This document shows positions 15,413 to 23,965 of a DNA stretch of 64,000 nt, piece after piece. Position 1 is the stretch's first letter; every line of letters begins with the position of its first letter. A model generated the notes under the pieces. That model saw only the letters and a list, made by a program, of their open reading frames with translations. It had not been told where the DNA came from and did not search any database. Source of the DNA: Rhizobium sp. TH2 (GTDB lineage Bacteria > Pseudomonadota > Alphaproteobacteria > Rhizobiales > Rhizobiaceae). The position numbers and the translations under genes are program-made. The DNA is taken from NCBI RefSeq assembly GCF_024707525.1, contig NZ_CP062233.1, positions 62,001 through 126,000 of the forward strand, in the 5' to 3' direction.

Positions 15413-16201
15413 ATGTCAGTGCAACACCGCAACAATGTTAAAGTCCAAGGTCATGGAAGACGTTTCATGATGTTCGCGCATGGATTCGGCTGTGACCAAA
15501 ATATGTGGCGCTTCGTGGCGCCGGCATTCGAGCAGGATTTTAAGACAGTGCTTTTCGACCATGTCGGCGCGGGAGCCTCCGATCTTTCAGCCTATGATCC
15601 GGATAAATATAGCACGTTGGACGGCTATGCCGAAGACGTCGTCGAGATCGGGAAAAGCCTTGATTTCCAGGATGCTGTTTTCGTCGGTCATTCCGTAAGT
15701 GCGATGATCGGTGTCTTGGCATCACTTAGCGCCCCCAGCATATTTTCACACCTGGTCCTGGTCGGACCCTCGCCGCGCTACATTGACGACGAGAATTATG
15801 TTGGCGGGTTCAAGGCCAATGACATCGAGGAAATGCTTGAATTCCTGGCCGACAACCACATGGGATGGTCCGCGGCCATGGCGCCGATGATCATGGGAAA
15901 TCCGGACCGTCCGGAGCTAAGCCAGGAACTCGAAAACAGTTTCTGTCGCACTGATCCTGATATCGCCAAGGCCTTCGCCAGAGTCACCTTCACGTCGGAT
16001 AATCGTGCCGATCTTCCGAAGGTCACAGCCAGAAGCCTCGTTCTCCAATGTAGCGACGACGTTATCGCATCGGACGTGGTCGGAGAATATGTTCAGCAAC
16101 ATATCCCGGGTAGCCAGTTGGTCAAATTGGATGCGGTTGGGCACTGCCCTAACCTGAGTGCGCCGGACCAGGTGATCGCTGCGGTCCGCAGCTTTGTCTA
16201 G
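15413..16201 (+). CDS. RsbQ-like alpha/beta hydrolase
   Basis: A 262-aa hydrolase of the RsbQ/KAI2/D14 group. Ser in V-G-H-S-V-S, Asp in C-S-D-D-V-I and His in V-G-H-C-P-N-L-S-A-P form the triad; F-A-H-G-F-G-C-D-Q lines the oxyanion hole. In Bacillus RsbQ activates the PAS-domain phosphatase RsbP in energy stress. Here the next gene also starts with a PAS domain and overlaps by 8 nt, so the pair looks like an RsbQ-type sensor module. I prefer the ATG at 15413 with GGAGAG just upstream to the ATG at 15362. The ligand is unknown. Confidence 0.8.
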   Translation: MSVQHRNNVKVQGHGRRFMMFAHGFGCDQNMWRFVAPAFEQDFKTVLFDHVGAGASDLSAYDPDKYSTLDGYAEDVVEIGKSLDFQDAVFVGHSVSAMIGVLASLSAPSIFSHLVLVGPSPRYIDDENYVGGFKANDIEEMLEFLADNHMGWSAAMAPMIMGNPDRPELSQELENSFCRTDPDIAKAFARVTFTSDNRADLPKVTARSLVLQCSDDVIASDVVGEYVQQHIPGSQLVKLDAVGHCPNLSAPDQVIAAVRSFV

Positions 16202-17229
16202 GATAGACGCTGAAGCACTCGGGAACGCGCCAAGCGAGGACCTGCTGGATCTCTACGAGAACGCGCCCTGTGGCTACCTCTCCCTGTTACCAGATGGGCG
16301 CATCTTCAAGGTCAACGTAACTTTCCTGAATTGGACAGGTTTTCAGCGAGAGGAACTGGTCGGCAAGCTGTTGCGTGATCTGCTGAGTGTGGCAGCACGC
16401 ATCTTTTATGAAACCCATTTTGCCCCCTTGCTCAGAATGCAGGGCTTTTTCCATGAAGTTGCCCTCGATATAGCCGCTGCCGACGGGTCGAGGCTAGCGG
16501 TGCTAGCCAACGCCGTCGAGCGCAAGAACCCCGAAGGCGAGCTGGTTTTTATCCGCGTGACAATGTTCCAGGCGACAGAGCGCCGGCGCTACGAACGGGA
16601 ACTGGTCGGTTGGCCTCGATTAAATCCGGTCTCCGCATGCTGTCACGCGAGCCAGCAAATGAGAAGGCCAGATCTATTCTCGCTCTCATGAGGGCAGCGC
16701 CGACCGGATGTCAGGGCTTATCAATGATGTCATGGACTTGGCACGTGGCCGTCTCGGCGGCGGCATTGGCCTGATGCGACAGAAAAACCAGGAACTGGAG
16801 CCGATTTTACGACAGGTAGTTTCGGAACTCCAGGCGAGCCGGCCCGATCGCGTGATGATCACTTCCTTCAGTCTGGCAATACCGGTCACCTGTGATCCAG
16901 CGCGTATCGGACAAATGGCATCCAATCTTTTGGGCAATGCGCTCACCCATGGTTCCGCTGAAAAGCCGGTCCGCGTCGAGGCATCGAGCACCAACGAGAT
17001 CCTTGAGATCGAGGTCGCGAATGCTGGCAAGCCCATTTCGCCATTCACCATGCAGAAGCTGTTCCAGCCGTTCTTCCGGGGCGAAGGCTCAACGGCCGAG
17101 CAGCAAGGTCTTGGATTGGGACTATACATTTCTTCGGAGATTGCCAAAGCTCATGGAGGGAGTCTCACGGTCTCTAGTAGCGACGTTGAGACGAGATTCT
17201 GCTTCCAAATTCCGAACCGTTCCAACTGA
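16194..17229 (+). pseudogene. PAS sensor histidine kinase lacking its H-box (frameshifted)
   Basis: Begins with a PAS domain (residues about 10-130: Y-E-N-A-P-C-G-Y-L-S, F-L-N-W-T-G-F). After R-R-Y-E-R-E-L the frame breaks; another frame holds S-I-K-S-G-L-R-M-L-S-R-E-P-A-N-E-K-A, and a third, from about 16708, L-I-N-D-V-M-D-L-A-R-G-R and a complete ATPase domain (N-box near L-L-G-N-A-L-T-H-G, G-L-G-L-G-L-Y-I). The expected H-D-L-R-N-P phospho-acceptor segment between the first two pieces is absent, consistent with a deletion. It cannot autophosphorylate. It overlaps the RsbQ-like gene. Confidence 0.7.
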
Positions 17230-17378
17230 TCGCGCCGCCGACCTAGGAAAGTCAGCAACAGCGATAATTCGAACGTCGGGTCAAAGATCGTTCGGCATAC
17301 ATAGCCATTGTGCGACATGCATAGAAGGTACTAACTCCTCTGCTTATTTTGATCTGAGACCCACTAAGGGCCGCTTTG

Positions 17379-17747
17379 CTAGTCGTGACTAAGCAGCTCG
17401 CGCATGGATTCCACAAGTTTCGAAGGCAAGTAGGGTTGTGAAAAAAACATACTTCCGTCGGGAAGGTCCGTGACTTCAATCGTATGGTGCCCTGAAACAA
17501 CGATGATTTTAACCGGAGGCCATCTGTCTCGAACAGCTGCCGCCAATTTAAGGCCGTCCATCGATCCCGGCATGTCGATGTCGGTTACGATCAGGCGAAT
17601 ATTTTTATGATTTTCCAGGATGACGATAGCCTCATCGGCATTGCCAGCTTCGTAAACAACGTAACCTCGATCAGCAAGATGATCAGCAATATCCATGCGG
17701 ACCAGAAGTTCATCTTCCACCACCAGGATCTCGATCGTTTGGGGCAT
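17379..17747 (-). CDS. single-domain response regulator
   Basis: A 122-aa receiver-only protein. Acidic pocket V-V-E-D-E, phospho-acceptor Asp in V-T-D-I-D-M-P, and V-S-G-H for the conserved Ser/Thr. The usual Lys of K-P is replaced (S-Q-P-Y), which may alter phosphotransfer. G-S-M-D-G-L-K-L-A is typical of rhizobial receivers paired with HWE kinases. Closest relative in the window is 58093-58431. No output domain; it probably acts by protein contact or as a phosphate sink. Confidence 0.85.
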   Translation of the reverse strand: MPQTIEILVVEDELLVRMDIADHLADRGYVVYEAGNADEAIVILENHKNIRLIVTDIDMPGSMDGLKLAAAVRDRWPPVKIIVVSGHHTIEVTDLPDGSMFFSQPYLPSKLVESMRELLSHD

Positions 17748-17877
17748 GTCAGCGCTCTCTGAAAGTGCAGCTCCCTACAATGCTGTTCGAGCGGCAAAGG
17801 TCCCTCGCATTACGATCTTTCTATCTTGTTGAACTTTTCTTGCGCTAATGTTGCTGAGCGCCTCCGCGGAATGAGAG

Positions 17878-18507
17878 ATGGATTCGATGCCCTTTAGCGA
17901 CCCTCTTCATCCACTTTGGAAAATCGAAAACCTGCGTCGCGCCATTCATGCAGCTGGTGTGGCACTATGGTCCTGGAACGTCACTGATGATCGCTTCGCT
18001 ATGGACGAACAAGCCTTTCAACTCTGGGGCTTGCAGAAGAGTGGCGAAGTCAGATTTGAAGACCTTTCTGCCCATATCCATCCGGTGGATCGGGACCGCG
18101 TGCGGGCAGCATTCACGGCGACACGAGGGATCGTCGGCTCGTATGAAATCGACTTCCGCATCATCGTTGGCGAAGATATTCGCTGGATATCGGCTCGCGG
18201 AATCGGCGAGCGGTCTCACCAGTCCCAAGGGACGAGGCGTCGGTGGCATCCCTCAGGCCGCGTTGGACGCCCTGCCGGCGCGGTCAGGCCTGTTCGCCCT
18301 GACCTCACGAAGTCTGGGCGGCCTGCTGGATATCAACCCCGCCTAACGCTCAGCGGATATGGGGGTCGTTTGGTCGGCGTGCGCCAGCGGCGACGAGATA
18401 ATCCACGTCCGGCGCGAGCAAATCCTGTTTGCGGGCAAAAGCCTCGAATGCGCCACGGGCGGTCGCGGCTTCGATCTCACCTAACACGGCGGCCTTGCAG
18501 GCTTTGA
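17878..18507 (+). pseudogene. PAS-domain sensor protein, truncated
   Basis: The first 112 residues form a PAS_3-type domain (A-G-V-A-L-W-S-W-N, F-Q-L-W-G-L, H-I-H-P-V-D-R-D-R-V, I-R-W-I-S-A-R-G) like those preceding HWE kinases. From about 18215 the frame turns into Arg-rich, non-homologous sequence to a stop at 18507, and no kinase domain follows. It is a 5' gene fragment joined to unrelated DNA, and its 3' part runs antisense into the DUF982 gene. Confidence 0.6.
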
Positions 18508-18649
18508 GGGCCATCAGCTGCGCCGGGTTGCGCATATAGTCGGGCGCATCATTTAAAAAGATGTAGGCTTCCAACGCGTTGCGGATTTCTCGCACGACGC
18601 CGAGTCCAACTAGAACGCGGACAGGCTTGTCGAATGTATCGGGTTTCAT
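18350..18649 (-). CDS. DUF982 family protein
   Basis: A 99-aa protein: K-P-V-R-V-L-V-G-L-G near residue 8, E-I-R-N-A-L-E-A-Y-I-F-L, A-L-K-A-C-K-A-A, and T-A-R-G-A-F-E-A-F-A-R, the DUF982 pattern. ATG at 18649 behind AGAGGAG. It follows the Hsp20 gene on the same strand with an 84-bp gap and may be co-transcribed with it. Function unknown. Confidence 0.75.
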   Translation of the reverse strand: MKPDTFDKPVRVLVGLGVVREIRNALEAYIFLNDAPDYMRNPAQLMALKACKAAVLGEIEAATARGAFEAFARKQDLLAPDVDYLVAAGARRPNDPHIR

Positions 18650-18733
18650 GACTCCTCTCCCTTCTTCCCGATGATCCAACACCGGGCAGGTAAGCCCGGT
18701 GCTCAACAGTCCTTGCCGATAGACGGCGCGATA

Positions 18734-19210
18734 TCAGGCGGCCCGCTGGCCTTCGATCTGCTGGGGGTTTGCCGAGGTCAGCGAGGGAGCCACGGTCTGG
18801 ATCTCAATCTTGTGCGGCTTCATTTCGTCGGGAATCTCGCGGATAAGATCCACAGACAGCAGGCCGTTGACCAGGTTGGCGCCGGTCACCCGCACGTGGT
18901 CGGCAAGCTCGAATTTGTGCTCGAACGGCCGGCCGGCAATGCCACGATGGAGATAACCTTCAGCCTTGTCTCCTTCCTTGTGGCCAGTGACGATCAGCAG
19001 GTTGGACTTGAAGGTAAGTTCGAGTTCCTCTTCGCTGAATCCCGCCACCGCCAGGCTGATGCGGTAGGTATCATCTCCAGTTTTCACGATATCATAGGGC
19101 GGCCAGTCACTGATGGGACGGACGCGCTGGGCATTTTCCAGGAGATTGAAGACCCGGTCAAAACCAACGCTGGACCGGAACAGTGGGCTGTAATCGTAAG
19201 ATGTTGCCAT
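18734..19210 (-). CDS. small heat-shock protein (Hsp20/IbpA type)
   Basis: A 158-aa alpha-crystallin chaperone holding unfolding proteins in the cytoplasm. N-terminal Y-D-Y-S-P-L-F-R-S-S-V-G-F-D-R, typical of rhizobial IbpA/HspH; alpha-crystallin domain from about 35 to 130 (P-P-Y-D-I, A-G-F-S-E-E-E-L, G-L-L-S-V-D-L); the C-terminal I-x-I anchor is K-I-E-I. AAGGAGG lies 8 nt before the ATG at 19210 and only 2 nt before an in-frame ATG at 19216. Expression is likely heat-controlled by the ROSE-like leader. It follows the gene at 19296 on the same strand. Confidence 0.9.
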   Translation of the reverse strand: MATSYDYSPLFRSSVGFDRVFNLLENAQRVRPISDWPPYDIVKTGDDTYRISLAVAGFSEEELELTFKSNLLIVTGHKEGDKAEGYLHRGIAGRPFEHKFELADHVRVTGANLVNGLLSVDLIREIPDEMKPHKIEIQTVAPSLTSANPQQIEGQRAA

Positions 19211-19213
19211 AGC

Positions 19214-19300
19214 CATATCCTCCTTGAAGCAACATGGGTATTAAGGCAGTCAAGCCTTGTTAAACCGGCCCTCTTCGGCGCCGGCAAGGATCGATTTAGT
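19214..19300 (-). promoter_or_regulatory. ROSE-like RNA thermometer in the Hsp20 leader
   Basis: The leader ends in a hairpin CATGTTGCTTCAAGGAGG with TTGCT facing AAGGAGG, the U(U/C)GCU versus AGGA pairing that defines ROSE elements. Upstream are AAGGC-N6-GCCTT and a CCGGC/GCCGG stem. ROSE leaders block the ribosome site at low temperature and melt on heat shock, and are common ahead of rhizobial Hsp20 genes. Confidence 0.7.
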
Positions 19301-19700
19301 TGGGCGAATTTTGCAGTTCAAGATCCACCGCAAGATTTTTTTGCGGGGCCGCTTTTGACCCATGCTGGCCAGCTCTGTTCATTCTCCTGGGCCACTTCAA
19401 AGACCATGAGCCCCGGATCTCAACTTGGGGTGCATCGAGCTGCTTCAGCGCGGCAAGAATATCCTGGACGCTCACCAGTGCATGGGACCCTGGGAGCTCG
19501 CGGAGGGCCGGAACGGATTCCACGGCATACTGATCAGACGCCCAGGACGCTAGAATAGCGCGCTTTTCCTGTGGCGAGAGCGTCGGCGCCTCCAGGACTT
19601 GCCTGGGGCTGGAAAAGTATTCTGCCGGGTTGAGTAATGCCACGAGGTCGATGCCGGCGTGGGTTTCATGCTTGGGGTTAAAGCTTTCTACCTTTCTCAT
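19296..19700 (-). CDS. conserved hypothetical protein upstream of Hsp20
   Basis: A 134-aa protein with M-R-K-V-E-S-F-N-P-K at the start and a conserved block around L-L-N-P-A-E-Y-F-S-S-P-R-Q-V-L and K-R-A-I-L-A-S-W-A-S-D. Proteins of this type occur beside Hsp20 genes in rhizobia, suggesting a heat-stress role; no activity is known. AGGAGGC precedes the ATG at 19700. Its stop lies within the 5' part of the Hsp20 leader. The tail (after residue 100) is basic and less conserved. Confidence 0.65.
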   Translation of the reverse strand: MRKVESFNPKHETHAGIDLVALLNPAEYFSSPRQVLEAPTLSPQEKRAILASWASDQYAVESVPALRELPGSHALVSVQDILAALKQLDAPQVEIRGSWSLKWPRRMNRAGQHGSKAAPQKNLAVDLELQNSPN

Positions 19701-20277
19701 AAAAGCCTCCTGACTGATGTTAGGATGGGAAAAATCTAAAAATGTCTGGAATTTTTTCAAGGCCTGCGCGCTGCTGCGAATTCAAAAAAGACACACCATT
19801 GAGGTGAAGGTTCGTGGATTATGGTGGACATGCACCGAGCGATACCGACCTGGGCGTGATCGGAAGACGGTATTCATATCTGGAAACGATCCGCTACTGC
19901 TCGTGTGCGGAGGCCCCGTGATTTTAGTAAAACGCGTCAGGCAAACTGGCGGCGGGCCAATCCCCCGAAATACGGTGCACATCTCGCTGTTCGAGGTGCT
20001 CTTAAAAGCTGGAGCGCTGGAGAAAAAGAACTGCGAAGTCGTGGACACCACGATGTGACGGCCCACTACGACCAATATGAGTACCCGCTTCCGGTCCTTG
20101 GTTATGTCGGCGCCTCCATCATTACGGCGAGGACATCTTTCCCCTTCGCACGACAACGAGCTGTACGAGACCCAACTTTAAATTTGGCGGGCCGCCTTGA
20201 GAATTCGCCTTCTTGACCCCTCCCGGCGCTTGATTATATCGACTGTCGATAACGACTGCACCTACAGGGAGGTTTGA
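19701..20277. other. intergenic stretch without a recognised gene
   Basis: No frame shows family resemblance. It contains the promoters of the divergent neighbours, and GGAGG lies just before the phospholipase D start. Confidence 0.4.
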
Positions 20278-21756
20278 ATGTCTGGCGGGTCCATGTTCCG
20301 GCCCGGAGTGAACTGTTGGCGGGTCGAACGGGCCGACGATTTTTCGATCATCGTCGATGCGGACGATTATTTCAGTACAATCCGTACTGCGATGATAGCC
20401 GCGCGCCGCATGATTTTCCTGGTGGGTTGGGATTTCGACGCCGGCACAACGCTGGGCCGACCAGATGTCGATGACGGGGCGCCTCGAAAAGTCGGCGACT
20501 TCATCATCTGGCTTGCTCGGCAAAACCCGGACCTCGAGATTAGAATCCTTCTTTGGAGCCCTGCCCTATTTGCAAGCTGGATGCGCCCGGCGAACCTTCC
20601 CTATTTGCTTCGGTGGAAATTGCATCCGCGGATTTCCGTTAGACTGGACGGTAGACATCCGATCGGAAGTTCACATCACCAGAAGATGCTGGTCGTGGAT
20701 GACGCGATCGCTTTCTGCGGCGGGATCGATGTGACCCTTGATCGCTGGGATACGCGAGACCACCTCGACGACAATCCGATGCGACGACGGCCAAATGGCA
20801 CGCCATACGGGCCGTGGCACGACGCATCTAGCAGGTTCACAGGCAAGGCAGCGAGCGCGCTCGCGGAACTTTGCCGCATGCGCTGGCATCGTGCTGGAGG
20901 AACCGACGTCCCTCTTATGGTAGAGGAGGAACTGCCTGAGTCACCGCCCGCTCTTGGCACTTCGTTTGGTCCCGTCGACGTTGCCATTGTCCGGACAGAG
21001 CCCTCCCATCTCGACGAGCCCCGCGTGACTGAGATTGAGAAGCTCTATGTCGACATGATCGGCGCCGCCCGGACGTTGATTTACGCCGAGAGTCAATATT
21101 TCGCGTCGAGGAGCATCGCTCAAGCGATTGCGCGTCGGCTTGACGAACCTGACGGTCCGGAGGTCGTGCTGATCAATCCCCTCGCTTCTGACAACTGGCT
21201 CGGAGCGCTGGCGATGGACACGGCCTGAGCTCGACTGAGGGAGTCGCTGAGGCGGCACGATCCTCATGGTCGGTTCCGTATCTATCACCCGGTAACCGCA
21301 AAGAGCCAACCGATCTATGTGCATTCCAAATTGATGATCGTGGATGACAAGATCGTCCGCGTTGGCTCTTCCAATATCAATAATCGCTCAATGCGCTTTG
21401 ATCGGGAGTGCGACGTCGCATTCGAGGCAAGTGGTTCAAAAGAGATGCACCGTCGTATCGCCGCGCTGAGAAACAGCTTGATTGCCGAGCACTTGGGTGT
21501 TTCCACCGAAATCGTTTCGCGCGAGGCCGAAAAGGGGTCAATGATCGCGGCTATCGAAACTCTTCGGAAACTGCGGCAGGGGCGCACCCTCGTATCCTAT
21601 GAAACGCCCGAGGTCTCCGACCTTGAGCGATGGCTTGCCGACAACGAGATCCTCGATCCCGAGGGACCTGAAGGACTGTTGGAACCAATCGAGCGCCGGG
21701 GCCTGTTTCGAGGCCGTTTGCATTTGCCCCATGGAAGGCACAAACGCGAAAATTAA
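20278..21756 (+). pseudogene. phospholipase D family protein, interrupted by one TGA
   Basis: One frame of 493 codons with a single in-frame TGA at 21226-21228 (codon 317). Before it lies HKD motif 1 (H134-x-K136…D141 in H-H-Q-K-M-L-V-V-D-D) and G-G-I-D; after it A-R-L-R-E-S-L-R-R-H-D-P-H-G-R and HKD motif 2 (V-H-S-K-L-M-I-V-D-D, then G-S-S-N-I-N-N-R-S). Both HKD halves are needed for the active site, so the short 316-aa product should be inactive. CGA-to-TGA is the simplest origin. The enzyme would hydrolyse phospholipid or phosphodiester bonds. Confidence 0.85.
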
Positions 21757-21818
21757 GCACACGCGCCGACGCTCGTGCCAAGTCGTTGTCGCCTCTGCGG
21801 CGCCCCAGCGCCAAGGTC

Positions 21819-21843
21819 GGAACTCCGTTCAGGCCTAAACGTT
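21819..21843 (+). promoter_or_regulatory. EcfG promoter, perfect GGAAC-N16-CGTT
   Basis: GGAAC 21819-21823, CGTT 21840-21843; 36 bp before the DUF1206 start. Confidence 0.75.
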
Positions 21844-21879
21844 GCTGGGGGCTGGTGAAGTCCACAACGAAGAAATGCA

Positions 21880-22725
21880 ATGGCTGTTCGACCAAATATT
21901 CAGTGGATCGCTCGGACAGGATACACCGCCCGAGCGGTCGTGTTCTTCCTCGTTGGTGGCCTAGCTCTGTTCGCCGGGATTGGTGGAGGAAAGTCCGATA
22001 CCAAGTTAGCTCTCGACAGTCTCCTTGAGCAGCCGTTCGGCCGTGTGTGGGTTGGCCTTATCGCCGTCGGCCTGCTCGGCTTCGTGGTCTGGCGGCTCGC
22101 ACAATCGGTCGGCAATGCCGATCACTTGCCTCACGACGTTAAAGGAACAGCGACCAGGACTGCCCTCTTTGGTAGTGGCGTAGTCTACGTCGGTCTAGCC
22201 TATTACGCTTTGGAACATGCGTTCACGTCGGGTTCGAACGGCGGCGGAGGCACCGAGAAAGGGTTGGCTGAATGGGCAATGTCGCAACCCTTTGGCAAAT
22301 ATCTGGCAGGAGCGATCGGCATTGGCTTCATCATTGGCGGTTGCGTCACCATTGCCAAAGGTGTTCTACGAAAATATGAGCAGTATCAAAGCGCAGAGGC
22401 GAGGCACAATCGTGCCATCACAGCCGTGTGCATTTACGGCTTGAGCGCCCGCGGCGTCCTCTTTGCCATTGTCGGCTGCTTTTTTGTTTATGCCGCATTC
22501 ACTGTCAATCCTGACCAGGCGGGCAGCGTTCCAGACGCGTTGAATTGGATACGAGGCCTACCCTTTGGAGGAGTCCTCTATTCGATAGTAGCTGTCGGGC
22601 TGGCGTCTTTCGGGGCGTATAACTTGATCCAGGCTCGCTACCGCGTCGTCCGTGAGCCCGAGTTCCCGAACGAGTTTGAGACAGCTAATCACAGTCTTCA
22701 CCGCGCTGGAATTATCCCGGAATAG
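21880..22725 (+). CDS. DUF1206 integral membrane protein
   Basis: A 281-aa protein with about six membrane helices in three pairs, each repeat beginning with a G-Y/L-x-A-R-x-V/G-x-F motif (A-R-T-G-Y-T-A-R-A-V-V-F-F, T-R-T-A-L-F-G-S-G-V-V-Y, Y-G-L-S-A-R-G-V-L-F) and containing Q-P-F-G or L-P-F-G loops. This is the DUF1206 architecture. Function is unknown; it is often in stress regulons. A perfect EcfG promoter precedes it, so stress induction is likely. Confidence 0.85.
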   Translation: MAVRPNIQWIARTGYTARAVVFFLVGGLALFAGIGGGKSDTKLALDSLLEQPFGRVWVGLIAVGLLGFVVWRLAQSVGNADHLPHDVKGTATRTALFGSGVVYVGLAYYALEHAFTSGSNGGGGTEKGLAEWAMSQPFGKYLAGAIGIGFIIGGCVTIAKGVLRKYEQYQSAEARHNRAITAVCIYGLSARGVLFAIVGCFFVYAAFTVNPDQAGSVPDALNWIRGLPFGGVLYSIVAVGLASFGAYNLIQARYRVVREPEFPNEFETANHSLHRAGIIPE

Positions 22726-22783
22726 AAAATATGGGATGAGGTTCTGCCCAGAATGATCGAGTAGCGCAAGCCGTGATGACCGC

Positions 22784-23863
22784 TTAGTCTGAACTCGACG
22801 AGGCCCCATTGAGCTTTCCAGTCGTCGGACCAGTGAGCGACGATCGTTCGACAACCGAACAGACCATTTTGTAAGGGGTGTGGCGGGAGCCGATCGTCGC
22901 CGAATGTTTTCCAAGTTGCTGAACAGCCCAGGCGCCCATAGGACGATGAGGAAGCTCTAACGTAGTTAGCTGGGGTCTAAGATGACGTGCGAGCTCGTCG
23001 TCATCATAGCCGACAACCGACATGTCTCGCGGGATGACGAGGCCTGCTTCTGCGAGAGCGATGAAGCACCCCATTGCCATCTTATCGTTTTGACAAAATA
23101 TTGCCGTGGGTCGTTCTTCGAGCGAAAGCAGTCTCTGCGCTGCCTCAAATCCGGAAGTGGGAGACCAATTACCTTCAACAACAAGACTGTCTTCGTAGGT
23201 GATACCAGCCTCAGCAAGGGCTTCCCGATAACCTATAAGCCGATCCTGTGCTGCTTCCATAAAGAGCTCGCCGGTGATGGTCGCGATGCGGCGGTGCCCC
23301 AATTTGATAAGAGATCTTGTTGCGGTTCTACCGCCGATGACCTCGTCGGGCACGACAGATGGATAGCGATTTTCTCGGGTGTAGCAATTGAGCAAAACAA
23401 GAGGGATGGGAAGGTCTTCGAACACTCGTGCAAGCGACACACGTCGGGTGAATATCGACATGTAGACGATACCCTGAGCGCCGGCGCGCAACAGCCGCTC
23501 CACTGCTCGTACCTCATGCTCTTCCCTGGCTTGGGTTTGCGCCACAAGGATCGTGATATCATTTTCCCAAGATTCGTGCCGCGCGCCCTCGATGGCATTA
23601 ACGGCTTCTGGCGTCGTGGCGAGCTGGTCGACGATAAAGCCTATGCAGTCTCCCTTGAGCTCATCCAATGCCGCATGCCGGATGACGCTACCGACGCCGT
23701 AGCCGAGCCCTCGTGCGGCCTTTATCACCCGTGTCCGCAATTCCGGGGAAATCTTAACGTCAGACACTCCATTCAGAACGACCGAGACCGTTGCCTGCGA
23801 GCAGCCTGCGGCTTTGGCCACGTCCATCATCGTTACGCGTTTGCTTGGCTTGCGTGTGCTCAT
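22784..23863 (-). CDS. LacI-family transcriptional regulator
   Basis: A 359-aa repressor-type protein. N-terminal helix-turn-helix (T-M-M-D-V-A-K-A-A-G-C-S-Q-A-T-V-S-V-V-L-N, residues 11-31) with the hinge helix following, then a periplasmic-binding-like effector domain (about 70-340: G-F-I-V-D-Q-L, I-F-C-Q-N-D-K-M-A-M-G, V-V-G-Y-D-D). It diverges from the phytanoyl-CoA dioxygenase gene with a 102-bp gap, so it probably controls that gene and itself. The effector is unknown. Confidence 0.9.
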   Translation of the reverse strand: MSTRKPSKRVTMMDVAKAAGCSQATVSVVLNGVSDVKISPELRTRVIKAARGLGYGVGSVIRHAALDELKGDCIGFIVDQLATTPEAVNAIEGARHESWENDITILVAQTQAREEHEVRAVERLLRAGAQGIVYMSIFTRRVSLARVFEDLPIPLVLLNCYTRENRYPSVVPDEVIGGRTATRSLIKLGHRRIATITGELFMEAAQDRLIGYREALAEAGITYEDSLVVEGNWSPTSGFEAAQRLLSLEERPTAIFCQNDKMAMGCFIALAEAGLVIPRDMSVVGYDDDELARHLRPQLTTLELPHRPMGAWAVQQLGKHSATIGSRHTPYKMVCSVVERSSLTGPTTGKLNGASSSSD

Positions 23864-23913
23864 GCTGGGCTCCTACCCACTCCATACGCCAACTGATAAA
23901 ATTCTTCCATTGA

Positions 23914-23927
23914 CTAATATTTATTAG
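23914..23927. promoter_or_regulatory. candidate LacI-type operator
   Basis: Perfect inverted repeat CTAATA-TT-TATTAG in the divergent gap between the LacI regulator and the dioxygenase. Symmetry and position fit an operator; a central CG, common in LacI sites, is lacking. Confidence 0.45.
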
Positions 23928-23965
23928 CTGCCGTATTGTGCTCGCACCTGAGGAGGTATTTCCCC

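Noticed and set aside
18671..19558. 295-aa plus-strand frame over the Hsp20 gene
   Set aside because: It is a mirror of the Hsp20 and 19296 genes; the minus strand has clear alpha-crystallin motifs and ribosome sites.
22982..23896. 304-aa plus-strand frame opposite the LacI gene
   Set aside because: The minus strand encodes a complete LacI regulator with helix-turn-helix; the plus frame has no family resemblance.
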